Part shown: in pieces, positions 1 through 8,592 of the stretch
How the letters are laid out: every line of letters begins with the position of its first letter
Numbering within the stretch: position 1 is the first letter of the stretch
Assembly (NCBI GenBank): GCA_025059875.1
Contig: JANXCT010000001.1
Location: 310,001 to 374,000, forward strand
Length of the DNA stretch: 64,000 nucleotides
Origin: Candidatus Kapaibacterium sp.
Lineage (GTDB): Bacteria > Bacteroidota > Ignavibacteria > Kapaibacteriales > HRBIN21
Reading direction: 5' to 3'
Position numbers and translations under genes: made by a program
Notes under the pieces: model-generated
Seen by the model: the letters and a program-made list of their open reading frames with translations, nothing else
Told to the model about the DNA's origin: nothing
Database searches by the model: none

Positions 1-443
1 AAGATGGACTCGGTGAGCTGGATTGGGAGGGATGGCGCCGACTGACGCAACGCTTAGGTAAGCAGCTCTTGTTAGTTGGGGATGACCTCTTTGTGACCAA
101 TCCAAAGCTGCTGCAACGTGGGATTGCAGAAGGGGTCGCAAATGCTATCCTCATCAAGCCGAACCAGATTGGGACACTCAGCGAGACAATCGAGGCTGTC
201 CAAATAGCTCACCGAGCGCACTACCGCACAATTCTCTCCCATCGCTCTGGTGAGACGGAAGACCCCATCATCGCCCATCTCGCTGTCGGCTTAGGGGCAC
301 ATGGTCTGAAAGCAGGGGCTCCCTGCCGAGGCGAGCGGACGGCAAAGTACAACGAGCTGCTCCGGATCGAGGAAGCGTTGGGGTCAGACGCTGTGTACAT
401 TGGGACAGCAGGTCTCTTCCCACAGGTGGTCTCACACACCTGA
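1..443 (+). CDS. eno: Enolase, C-terminal part (5' end outside window)
   Basis: Interconverts 2-phosphoglycerate and phosphoenolpyruvate in glycolysis, in the cytoplasm. The reading frame is already open at base 3, so the N-terminal two thirds lie outside the window. The 146 visible codons hold the C-terminal barrel: VGDDLFVTN, the catalytic lysine motif LIKPNQIGT, the substrate loop SHRSGETED, then [20 protein letters not shown], all diagnostic of enolase. The stop TGA overlaps the ribosome-binding site (GAGGAG) of the next gene, a phosphohexomutase 8 bp downstream, so the two are probably cotranscribed as a small sugar-phosphate unit. Identity is certain; only the missing 5' part limits the description. 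Confidence 0.97.
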   Translation, partial: DGLGELDWEGWRRLTQRLGKQLLLVGDDLFVTNPKLLQRGIAEGVANAILIKPNQIGTLSETIEAVQIAHRAHYRTILSHRSGETEDPIIAHLAVGLGAHGLKAGAPCRGERTAKYNELLRIEEALGSDAVYIGTAGLFPQVVSHT

Positions 444-451
444 GGAGCAAC

Positions 452-1855
452 ATGATCCGGTTTGGGACAGATGGCTGGCGCGGCGTCATTGCGTACGATT
501 TTACTGTGGACAACCTCAGGCTCGTTTCACTGGCAACAGCGCGCTACATTCACAGCCTAGGGCTGCGGTATCCGGCAGTCGTGGTAGGCTACGACACGCG
601 CTTCCTATCACGAGAATTCGCTCACGAGGTTGCCTGCGTGCTTGCCTCTGAGAACATTGTGGTGCACCTTATGGAGACATTTGCCCCCACTCCCTTGGTG
701 TCGTTTCACACCAAGCAGAAGGGAGCTGCGCTAGGGATTGTCATCACCGCTAGCCACAATCCTGCCAAATACAACGGCTACAAGATTCGGGGAAACTTTG
801 GTGGGCCAGCAACTCCGGAGCAGGTGGCGGAAGTAGAGCAGTTCGTTGCTCAAGTGTTCCAGAATCCCCCTAGGCGCTGGAAACTTAAGTCGCTGGAGCA
901 GTACATCGAAGACAATTTGGTTCGCCCGTTTGATCCACGCGAATCCTACGTCCGGCACATCCGCAAGAAGATCGCGCTAGAGCTCATCCAAAGGTCCAAC
1001 CTGCGCATCCTTCACGATCCGATGTACGGGGCAGGCATAGGGCTTCTGCGGTCGATATTGCCCCAGGTAGAGGAACTCCATTCGGAGCTCAACCCTATCT
1101 TCGGAGAGGTAGAGCAGCCGGAACCTATCCCCGAACGGCTGCGGGCAACGATGGAGTATGTCCGGCGGGCAGGACGCTACGACGTCTGTATCGTCACCGA
1201 CGGAGATGCCGATCGGGTAGCAGCCATAGACCACGAAGGCAACTACGTTGACTCCCAACGACTGTTCATGCTGCTGCTGAAGTACCTGTACGAGGACAAG
1301 AAGCGGAGTGGTATCGTCGCGAAGACGGTGTCGGTGACCTCGATGGTGGACCTCTACTGCCAGCGCCACGAGATTCCGCTGGTGGTCACCCCGGTTGGCT
1401 TCAAGCATATTGCCCGTCTCATGCAGGAGGAGCGGGTTCTGTTAGGTGGTGAGGAGTCCGGTGGATTTGCCACGGTGATTCACATTCCGGAGCGGGATGG
1501 CATCTTCTGTGGGCTGCTGCTGCTGGAGATGATGGCACGTCGCCAGAAGTCGCTGAAGCAGTTGAGTCAGGAGCTGGATGAAGAATTTGGTCCTCATCGG
1601 TACCGGCGGTTAGATGTCCATGTCAGCGAGCGGGAGAAGGCGGGAATTCTGAAGGCCTGTGCCAAGCAGCCGGCACGTTTGGGGCGCTATCCCGTAGAGC
1701 GAATTGACACCACTGATGGCTTCAAGTTCTTTGTCCCCAAAGGATGGCTACTTATCCGCCCCTCAGGAACAGAGCCACTAGTGCGGTACTACGCTGAAGG
1801 GGATTCGCTCAGCATGGTGAACGAGCTGCTAGAGGAGGCTCGAAAGCTACGTTAA
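452..1855 (+). CDS. Phosphoglucomutase/phosphomannomutase family (alpha-D-phosphohexomutase)
   Basis: Moves phosphate between C1 and C6 (or C1) of a hexose phosphate. All four domain signatures of the superfamily are visible in 467 residues: N-terminal GTDGWRG, the phosphoserine loop TASHNPAKYNGYK (Ser near residue 101), the metal loop DGDADR near residue 250, the sugar-specificity loop GGEESGGF, and the C-terminal phosphate-binding RPSGTEPLVR. The EESGG type favours glucose/mannose phosphates over GlmM's glucosamine phosphate, but substrate cannot be fixed from sequence alone. The start has a good GAGGAG site lying over the enolase stop. Its 3' end overlaps the convergent threonine dehydrogenase gene by 4 bp. 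Confidence 0.93.
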   Translation: MIRFGTDGWRGVIAYDFTVDNLRLVSLATARYIHSLGLRYPAVVVGYDTRFLSREFAHEVACVLASENIVVHLMETFAPTPLVSFHTKQKGAALGIVITASHNPAKYNGYKIRGNFGGPATPEQVAEVEQFVAQVFQNPPRRWKLKSLEQYIEDNLVRPFDPRESYVRHIRKKIALELIQRSNLRILHDPMYGAGIGLLRSILPQVEELHSELNPIFGEVEQPEPIPERLRATMEYVRRAGRYDVCIVTDGDADRVAAIDHEGNYVDSQRLFMLLLKYLYEDKKRSGIVAKTVSVTSMVDLYCQRHEIPLVVTPVGFKHIARLMQEERVLLGGEESGGFATVIHIPERDGIFCGLLLLEMMARRQKSLKQLSQELDEEFGPHRYRRLDVHVSEREKAGILKACAKQPARLGRYPVERIDTTDGFKFFVPKGWLLIRPSGTEPLVRYYAEGDSLSMVNELLEEARKLR

Positions 1856-2883
1856 GATAGACTGCCTTGGTAGCAACGACGGATATTCGGCGCTAAGTAG
1901 TGCTCAAAGGTGCGGTCGCAGTCGTATTCCGGTTCCCACCCCCAATCGCGGCGGGCAGCGCTGTCATCAGTGTCCTCAGGCCATGTATCCACAATGGCTT
2001 GGCGACGTGGGTCAGGGTCAAACTCGATCTGAGCCTTGGGGAACAGGCGGTGGACGTACTCGGCGATCTCCTCCGCACTGGCGGAGAAAGCAGTGACGTT
2101 GTATACGTGACGTTGTAGAGCTGTGGCAGGAGCATCCGCTAAGAGGAGTAGTGCCCGTATGGCGTCGGGCATTGCCATAAAGGGGATACGGGTATCGGGG
2201 CTTACAAAGCAGCGGTACGGCTTCCCTTGAGCAGCAGCGTGGACCATTTCGGGCGCGTAATCGCTTGTGCCACCGGTGGGGACGGTGAAGGCCGATAGGA
2301 GCCCGGGAAAGCGCAGCGCTCGGAAATCAATCCAGCCAGTGTCGGGTTCCGGTGCTAGGCGGCGATAGAAGCGGGCGTAGTAGAGGCCTAGGAGCTCACA
2401 GTAGAGCTTGGTGGCACCGTAGATGGTCATTGGGGTCAGATACTGGTCTTCATGGACTCGTCCGGCGCGGCGTTTTTCCTCGCGACTGGGAAGTCCGTAG
2501 ACAGCGATTGAGCTGGGGAAGAGGAAGCGGATTGGTTCGCCGAGCCGCTTTGCCATGCGGTGTGTGGTCTGTAGGAGCTGGAGGGTACCCTCAACATTGA
2601 CGCGATGGGCTTCCTCAGGTTCTCGCTCCGCCTGTGAAGAGAGGAGTGCAGCTAAGTGGTAGACGCGTCGGAAGCCGAAGTGCAGGAGTTGCCGATGCAC
2701 CTCTGGGTCGGTGATGCTCCCAAGCACAACGCTCCAACAGCGCTGGGCAATTGGAGGTGGCAATGGCCGGATGTCTGTGGCAATGATAGGGACTCCATGC
2801 TCGCTCAAGGTGAGGATGAGACTTTGCCCGATTTCACCGCTGGCGCCAGTGACAAGGGTTACAAGTCCTTCCACAGCCCGCAC
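1852..2883 (-). CDS. SDR-type L-threonine 3-dehydrogenase
   Basis: Probably oxidises L-threonine to 2-amino-3-oxobutyrate with NAD+. 343 residues, an extended SDR/UDP-galactose-epimerase fold: nucleotide loop TGASGEIG at residues 12-19 and YGATK near 154-158 (Tyr-x3-Lys). Several stretches are typical of the SDR-type threonine dehydrogenases rather than sugar epimerases: FRALRFPGLLSA, GGTSDYAPEM, DTRIPFMAMPDAIRA and the C-terminal WPEDTDDSAARRDWGWEPEY. It stands alone on the reverse strand, divergent from smc, with a candidate -7 box (TAATTTCG) about 22 bp before its ATG. A general NAD-dependent epimerase is the fallback name. Confidence 0.85.
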   Translation of the reverse strand: MRAVEGLVTLVTGASGEIGQSLILTLSEHGVPIIATDIRPLPPPIAQRCWSVVLGSITDPEVHRQLLHFGFRRVYHLAALLSSQAEREPEEAHRVNVEGTLQLLQTTHRMAKRLGEPIRFLFPSSIAVYGLPSREEKRRAGRVHEDQYLTPMTIYGATKLYCELLGLYYARFYRRLAPEPDTGWIDFRALRFPGLLSAFTVPTGGTSDYAPEMVHAAAQGKPYRCFVSPDTRIPFMAMPDAIRALLLLADAPATALQRHVYNVTAFSASAEEIAEYVHRLFPKAQIEFDPDPRRQAIVDTWPEDTDDSAARRDWGWEPEYDCDRTFEHYLAPNIRRCYQGSLS

Positions 2884-2905
2884 CGCACGAGGACGAAACT
2901 GGGAG

Positions 2906-2913
2906 CGAAATTA
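2906..2913 (-). promoter_or_regulatory. Candidate -7 box of the threonine dehydrogenase gene
   Basis: Read on the reverse strand this is TAATTTCG, one mismatch from the Bacteroidota -7 consensus TAnnTTTG, leaving a leader of about 18 nt before the ATG at 2883. No clear -33 element is seen. It lies back to back with the smc box at 2918-2925. Confidence 0.4.
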
Positions 2914-2917
2914 CGCC

Positions 2918-2925
2918 TATTTTTG
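2918..2925 (+). promoter_or_regulatory. Candidate -7 box of smc
   Basis: TATTTTTG is an exact match to TAnnTTTG, about 75 bp before the smc ATG and in the only gap between two divergent genes. The placement supports a promoter; a -33 element is not evident. Confidence 0.5.
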
Positions 2926-3000
2926 CGCAGCCCTGGAAGGCTTTCGGACTAGCTTGGTGCGAGCTGTAGCTGGTCTTATTCTGCGCAGTCTGCCAAATCA

Positions 3001-6000
3001 ATGGTCATCTCCCGTTTGGAGTTGTTCGGCTTCAAGTCCTTTGCGCACCGTGCAGTGTTCATCTTCCCTAATAAAGGCCTGACAGCGATTGTCGGTCCTA
3101 ACGGCTGTGGCAAGAGCAACGTCGTGGATGCTTTCCGATGGGTGCTCGGAGAGCAGCGCCTTTCGGTGCTGCGCTGCGAGAGCCTAGAACAGCTCATCTT
3201 CAACGGCAGCCGGACTCTCAAGCCAATAGGCATGGCGGAGGTATCGCTGACGGTGGAGAACACCGATGGTGTCTTGCCGGTGGAGTTCACACAAGTGGTC
3301 GTGACACGTCGGCTCTACCGCAGTGGGGACACGGAGTATCGGCTCAACGGTGCCCCTTGTCGCTTGCGGGACATCCAAGAGCTCTTCCTGGACTCTGGCC
3401 TTGCTGCCCGTAGCTACTCGATTATGGAGCTGCGGATGGTGGAAGAGCTCCTAAATGGGCGTCCAGAAGAGCGTCGACGCCTTCTGGATGAAGCTGCTGG
3501 AATTGGGAAATACAAAGCTCGGCGCCAGGAGGCGCAGCGCAGACTGGAGCAGGTCCAACAGGATTTGCAGCGTGTGGAGGAGGTCCTCTCCGAGGTCCGA
3601 CAGCAAGCTTCTGCTCTTCGGGAACAGGCAGAGCAAGCGCGGCAATGGTACTACTGGACGGCAGAGCGGGAGCGAGCGGAACGGTTGCTACTAGCCCTTC
3701 AGTGGCAGCAGCTCAGCAAACAGGTTCAGGAGGTGGAAGAAGAGCTGCAGGCTCGTCAATCCGAAAGCGAGCAGCTCCAAGCACAAGCAGAGGCATTCCG
3801 CCAGCAGCTCTGTCAGCAAGAGGAACGTCTAGAAGAGCTCCGGCAACTTGGTCGGCGCCTTGCTGAACAGCAGCGGCAAGTCGGTGAGCGGCTCCATCAA
3901 CTTCGTCTCCGCCAAGTGCAGACGCAGGAGCGCCTGCGCATAGCTGCAGACGCCACTGAGCGACTACAGCGTGAAGAGGCCCGACTGAGACAAGAAGAAG
4001 CCGAACTCCAGCGGCGCCTGGTAGCACTGCAGCAGCAGCTCGAGACAGCACGCCGTGCGGCCGAGGAGTTCCAGCATCGCCTTGAGGAAGCACAGCAACG
4101 GGTGGAGGCTGCGCGGCGAGCGTTCCAGCAATGGCAGCGAGAGCTCCAGCCTCGGCGTCAGCAGAGGGAAGAGCACCGACAACACCTCCTGCAGCTCCGC
4201 GTGGAGACCGAACGGCTCCAAGCACGCCAAGAAGCCCTTCAGCAGCAGCTCCAGCAGTGGCTCACTGAGCTCTCCGCACTCCAGCAACAGTGCTCGGTCG
4301 TAGAGGAGGAACTGCATCAGACAGAGATCCAGCTCCAGCAGCAGCAGGAGGAATACAAGCGTCTAGTAGCGCAGTTAGGAGAATCGCAGCAGCAGCATCA
4401 GCACCTGTCGATCTGCCTGGAATCGCTGCGACGTCAGCGGGAGCAGCATCGGCAGGAGCTTTTGATAGTAGCCGCCCGTCGGCAGTGGCTGGTGGGCCTG
4501 AGCCAGGAGCACTCGCTACTTCGGACCCTCCAGGCTATGATGCCGGAGGCAGAAGTGTCCGTATTGGCTGAGCACATCGTTGTGCCAGAGGGGCTGCAGA
4601 AGGCGGTAGCCGCGGCAATAGCAGCGCTCATGGAACTGCCGGTGTTGCATTCGGCGCGCGTGGAGGAAGTACTGCAGGGCCTACGAGACCAGGCTCCGCA
4701 AGGAGAGCTGTTGCTCGCGTTGCCTGGAGTGGAAGACCTTCACTCTACCGAGGTCCCTCCGGGGGCTATCGGCTGGCTGTGGCAGCAGCTCCAACTCCCT
4801 TCGGCGCTTACGGCAGCGCTCTCCCGGCTTGTCGGGCGCGTGCTTCTCGTGGAGTCTCTCGCTTCGGGATATGCCTTCCTGCAGCAGGGCAAGGCGGAAG
4901 CTGTCGTGACACCTGACGGGCTCTTCCTCCATCGCAGTGGGCTGCTCCGATGGAGTGACGGGTCCTCACGGGCCCCATGGCTTGGACGTCGACAGGCGCT
5001 GGAGGAATTGGAGTCCCGGGAGAGGGCGCTTCAGGCCGAGCTAGAGCGCTTCGTGGCAGAGGAGGAGAGCCTCTCCAGGCAGCTACAGGACTTGGCTGTG
5101 GACCAGCTTCAGGCCCAATCTGCAGAAGTGGAGCGCCACATCCAGCGCCTGCAGCTACGGACAGAACAGCTCCGGCAGCGTCTGGAGGAACTGCGGCAGC
5201 AGCAACAGCGGCTACAACAGCGGATCGAGCAGGCCCGGGAGGGGATAGCTACCTACGAACGCCAGCACAGCGCTGCAACAGAACGGCTCCGGTCAGTACA
5301 GCAAGGGCTCACTGTAGTGGAGGCAGAGCTTACCGAAGCGGCTGCTGCTGAGGAACGGCTTCGGGCAGCCGCAGAGTCTGCCACCCGAGAGTGGCAGCAA
5401 CTGGAGCGTCAGTGGCATGCAGCACAGTACGAGCATGAGCGTATTCGCCAGCAGCTCCAGGAACTGCAACGCCGTGGTGTGGCACTTCAGCAGCGTCTGC
5501 AGCAGGTGGAACAGGAGCTTGCCGACGGCAAGCAACTCCAGAGCCGGCTCCAGCAAGAGGCCGAGCAGCTTGCCCACGAGCAACAAAGCCAGGAGGTGGA
5601 GCTCCAGCAGCTACAGTTCCGCGCAGATGCTGTATCAAGAGAGCAGGAGGAGCTCCGACACTCCGTCAGTATGCTGCGGCAGCGCTTAGAGGAGGTTCGG
5701 CGGCAGGCAGAAGCTTGTACTGCTTGGATCCACGCTGCTGAGCTGCAGCAGAGGCAGTTGCGGACGCAGCTCCAGTCGGTTGCCGATCTCTTTTGGGAAC
5801 GCTTCTCCGCAGATCCCAGCGCGGAGGAGCTTCCCGAGCCGCCGCCGTCAGTCAGTCGCTTACAACACCAGATTCGTACAGCAGCACGGCAGTTGGAGGT
5901 GCTAGGAGCTGTCAACTTCCGAGCACTCCAGGAGTACGAACAAGTTGCTGGACGACTGCAGCTTCTGGAGCAGCAGTACGCTGAGCTGCAGCAGGCAGCC

Positions 6001-6510
6001 CGTTCTCTCCAGCAGCTCCTTGAAGAGACCTACCGAATGGCTCTTGAGCGTCTGACGAGCACGCTGGGGCTGGTCCGTCGCAACTTCCAGCGCCTCTTTC
6101 GGCTACTCTTTGCAGAGGAAGACGAGGCTGATTTGCAGCTGGGCGAGGGTGATCCACTGGAAGCTCCCCTGCAGATCATCGCCAGGCCGCGAGGGAAACG
6201 CTTGCATTCGCTGGAACAGCTCTCCAGCGGGGAGAAAGCGTTGGTGGCGATTGCCCTGCTGTTCGCCATCTACTTAGTCAAGCCCAGTCCCTTCTGCGTG
6301 CTGGATGAAATTGATGCACCGCTCGACGATGCGAACATTGATCGCTTCCTGCGTCTGCTACGCAGCTTCTCCGACCGGACCCAGTTCCTCCTCATCACCC
6401 ACAACAAGCGGACAATGGAAGCAGTGGATACCCTCTACGGGGTGACGATGCAGCCAGAGGGCGTCTCAAAAGTTGTCGCAGTTCGTCTACCTGACCCTAA
6501 GGTCGTATGA
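3001..6510 (+). CDS. smc: Chromosome segregation ATPase SMC
   Basis: Forms the DNA-embracing condensin dimer that organises and segregates the chromosome. 1169 residues, full length for bacterial SMC. The N-terminal ATPase half has Walker A GPNGCGKSNVVDAFRWVLGE at about residues 32-50. Then come about 330 residues of Q/E/R-rich coiled coil, a hinge at roughly 505-640, a second coiled coil, and the C-terminal half with the signature LSSGEKALVAIALLF (near 1073) and Walker B FCVLDEIDAPLDD (near 1097). The hinge is less conserved than the heads. The kleisin partners ScpA/ScpB are not in the window. The next gene begins 16 bp after its stop. Confidence 0.97.
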   Translation: MVISRLELFGFKSFAHRAVFIFPNKGLTAIVGPNGCGKSNVVDAFRWVLGEQRLSVLRCESLEQLIFNGSRTLKPIGMAEVSLTVENTDGVLPVEFTQVVVTRRLYRSGDTEYRLNGAPCRLRDIQELFLDSGLAARSYSIMELRMVEELLNGRPEERRRLLDEAAGIGKYKARRQEAQRRLEQVQQDLQRVEEVLSEVRQQASALREQAEQARQWYYWTAERERAERLLLALQWQQLSKQVQEVEEELQARQSESEQLQAQAEAFRQQLCQQEERLEELRQLGRRLAEQQRQVGERLHQLRLRQVQTQERLRIAADATERLQREEARLRQEEAELQRRLVALQQQLETARRAAEEFQHRLEEAQQRVEAARRAFQQWQRELQPRRQQREEHRQHLLQLRVETERLQARQEALQQQLQQWLTELSALQQQCSVVEEELHQTEIQLQQQQEEYKRLVAQLGESQQQHQHLSICLESLRRQREQHRQELLIVAARRQWLVGLSQEHSLLRTLQAMMPEAEVSVLAEHIVVPEGLQKAVAAAIAALMELPVLHSARVEEVLQGLRDQAPQGELLLALPGVEDLHSTEVPPGAIGWLWQQLQLPSALTAALSRLVGRVLLVESLASGYAFLQQGKAEAVVTPDGLFLHRSGLLRWSDGSSRAPWLGRRQALEELESRERALQAELERFVAEEESLSRQLQDLAVDQLQAQSAEVERHIQRLQLRTEQLRQRLEELRQQQQRLQQRIEQAREGIATYERQHSAATERLRSVQQGLTVVEAELTEAAAAEERLRAAAESATREWQQLERQWHAAQYEHERIRQQLQELQRRGVALQQRLQQVEQELADGKQLQSRLQQEAEQLAHEQQSQEVELQQLQFRADAVSREQEELRHSVSMLRQRLEEVRRQAEACTAWIHAAELQQRQLRTQLQSVADLFWERFSADPSAEELPEPPPSVSRLQHQIRTAARQLEVLGAVNFRALQEYEQVAGRLQLLEQQYAELQQAARSLQQLLEETYRMALERLTSTLGLVRRNFQRLFRLLFAEEDEADLQLGEGDPLEAPLQIIARPRGKRLHSLEQLSSGEKALVAIALLFAIYLVKPSPFCVLDEIDAPLDDANIDRFLRLLRSFSDRTQFLLITHNKRTMEAVDTLYGVTMQPEGVSKVVAVRLPDPKVV

Positions 6511-6526
6511 GGCCTGGCTAGGAGCA

Positions 6527-7063
6527 ATGCTCGGACGGTGGTTTTTAATCTTCGTTGTGGCTACAGGAGCGAGTATAGCTCAGCAGGAGTTTCGGTTGGT
6601 GATACCGAAACGCTTCCCGGAGGTATGGCGTGCCGCTAAGCAGGCAATTACAGAGCGGGGTTGTCAGCTGGAGTACGAGCGCTCGCGGGAAGACACGGCA
6701 GGACTGCTCTCCGGAATCTTGCGTTCTGAGTACTGCGTCCTGGTGCAAGGAGAGGACTCTACGCGCGCAGTCATGGAGCGTTATAGCGTACAGTTGCCGC
6801 GAATACGTGGTGCCCGGTGGATGAACGGTCGGATCCAGTATGTAGTGCGGCTGAGCGAGCTGGATACACAAGGGGTAGAGATGCGGCTAACAGCAGAGCT
6901 GAGCGGCATGGAGGGATACATCACGAATCGGATCCACTTTTGGGCCTCGAACGGAATCTTGGAGCGCCAGCTCCTGCAGCGGATCTTGGAACTTCTGGGG
7001 CTAAGCTCCGAAGTTGCGTTGCCCAAGCCGTTGGAGCAGCAACAGGAAGAGGATTCATGGTGA
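6527..7063 (+). CDS. Small secreted protein of unknown function
   Basis: 178 residues. I chose the ATG at 6527 because AGGAG lies a few bases before it and it begins a clean signal peptide, MLGRWFLIFVVATGASIAQ, with likely cleavage before QEF. An upstream ATG at 6473 would place the N-terminus inside smc. The mature part is a mixed alpha/beta domain with no motif I recognise. It repeats ideas such as FPEVWRAAKQAITERGC, resembling lipoprotein-like domains that begin with a Val-Trp-x-Ala helix. Its last 7 bp overlap the start of murE, so it is translationally coupled to a cell-wall gene. A periplasmic or envelope role is an inference from the signal peptide. Confidence 0.7.
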   Translation: MLGRWFLIFVVATGASIAQQEFRLVIPKRFPEVWRAAKQAITERGCQLEYERSREDTAGLLSGILRSEYCVLVQGEDSTRAVMERYSVQLPRIRGARWMNGRIQYVVRLSELDTQGVEMRLTAELSGMEGYITNRIHFWASNGILERQLLQRILELLGLSSEVALPKPLEQQQEEDSW

Positions 7064-8592
7064 CAACTGCAGTGCCGCTCAGATTCCTACTGGAGGGGAT
7101 ACCGCACGAGTTGGTGCAGGGAGAACGAGAGCAGCCGATTACAGCAGTCTGTGACGTTGCCCAGCAGTGTCTTCCTGGCTCTCTCTTCGTTGCCGTTCGG
7201 GGGCGTACCGTGGACGGGCATCAATTTGTCGGTGAAGCTTTGCGACACGGAGCCTGTGGTGTCGTCTGCGAAGTCCTCCCTGAGCCTTTGCCGGCTGGGT
7301 GCGCTGTCGTTCGTGTCCCAGATTCCCGCGTGGCACTCTCTGTATTGGCCCATCGCTTCTTCGGCGAGCCTAGTCGGTATCTGCGGCTCATCGGAGTGAC
7401 GGGCACAAATGGGAAGACAACGACGACCTTCTTCGTGCGCGGTGTCCTGGAGCGGGCTGGTATCCCGAGCGGAATCGTTGGCACGACTGGCGTGGTGTGG
7501 AGAGAGGAACATTGGCCATTGGCACATACGACGCCTGGCCCGGTTGAACTCAACTCTGTGCTAGCTGAACTCCGCCGACGTGGAGCGGTGGCCGTTGCGA
7601 TGGAGGTGAGCTCTCATGCGTTGGACCAGCATCGGGTGACAGCACTGCGGTTTGCGGCAGCTCTGTTTACGAACCTGACCCATGACCACTTGGACTACCA
7701 TGGCACCATGGAAGCATACGCGCGTGCAAAGCGTCGGCTCTTTGAGCTCCTGCCAGCGGATTCCGTCGCGATTGCCTGCGAGGCCGGTGATGGCTGGGGA
7801 CGCTGGATGCTGGAAGCGGCAGCTTCCCGACAGCGGCTAAGCGTTGGGACGGCTTCAGAAGCCGATGTTGTATTGCGGGAGATACGGGCAACGCGTGAAG
7901 GTGTCTCCTGGGAGATGCGCTTTCCTGGGACATCAACGTGGGTTCCGTTCCGCACGCGTGCGCTGGGAGAGCACAATGCGTGGAACGGGGCCCTGGCAGC
8001 CACCCTGGGGTGGGCACTGGGGTTAGAGATTCCGCTCTTACAGGATGCAATCGCTATGGCCCAAGCTCCGCCAGGACGCATGGAGGCGATTCCACTGCCG
8101 AATGGAGCGCTGGCGCTAGTTGATTACGCCCATACCCCCGATGCACTAGAGCGAGCGCTGCGGGCCGCTCGTGGTCTGCTGTCGGAGGAAGGGGGACGGC
8201 TGTTCTGCGTCTTCGGCTGTGGGGGAGGGCGTGACCGCGCTAAGCGTCCGCTCATGGGCGCTATTGCTGCTCGAGAGGCCGACATTGTTGTGCTGACGAA
8301 CGACAACCCGCGGTGGGAGCCTCCAGAGGAGATCCTCGCCGACATCCTCAGCGGCATCCCCGCCGAGGCACGACATCAGGTTTGGGTCATCCCGGATCGA
8401 GGAACAGCCTTGCGCGAAGCTGTTTTCACGAGTCGGCAAGGGGATGTCATCCTCGTGGCTGGCAAAGGGCACGAAGAGTACCAGATCATTGGCAGCGAAG
8501 TCTGGCCGTTCAGTGACCGGGCAGTGCTGCGGACGATCGCTGAGCAGATGGGTGAGGAGGATGTTCGTGCAGCCACGATGCGGGACAAATGA
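7057..8592 (+). CDS. murE: UDP-MurNAc-L-Ala-D-Glu:meso-DAP ligase MurE
   Basis: Adds the third residue to the peptidoglycan stem peptide, using ATP. The frame is open from 6817, but the real start is the ATG at 7057, preceded by AGGAAGAGG; this gives 511 residues, the family length. Visible: P-loop TGTNGKTTTTF near 115, SSHALDQHR, the carbamylated-lysine region YARAKRRLF, and the specificity motif DNPRWEPPEEI near 415. Arg in DNPR is the meso-diaminopimelate signature (lysine-type enzymes differ there), so the wall is predicted to be of DAP type. The other mur/fts genes are not adjacent. The stop overlaps the following aminopeptidase start by 4 bp (ATGA). Confidence 0.96.
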   Translation: MVTTAVPLRFLLEGIPHELVQGEREQPITAVCDVAQQCLPGSLFVAVRGRTVDGHQFVGEALRHGACGVVCEVLPEPLPAGCAVVRVPDSRVALSVLAHRFFGEPSRYLRLIGVTGTNGKTTTTFFVRGVLERAGIPSGIVGTTGVVWREEHWPLAHTTPGPVELNSVLAELRRRGAVAVAMEVSSHALDQHRVTALRFAAALFTNLTHDHLDYHGTMEAYARAKRRLFELLPADSVAIACEAGDGWGRWMLEAAASRQRLSVGTASEADVVLREIRATREGVSWEMRFPGTSTWVPFRTRALGEHNAWNGALAATLGWALGLEIPLLQDAIAMAQAPPGRMEAIPLPNGALALVDYAHTPDALERALRAARGLLSEEGGRLFCVFGCGGGRDRAKRPLMGAIAAREADIVVLTNDNPRWEPPEEILADILSGIPAEARHQVWVIPDRGTALREAVFTSRQGDVILVAGKGHEEYQIIGSEVWPFSDRAVLRTIAEQMGEEDVRAATMRDK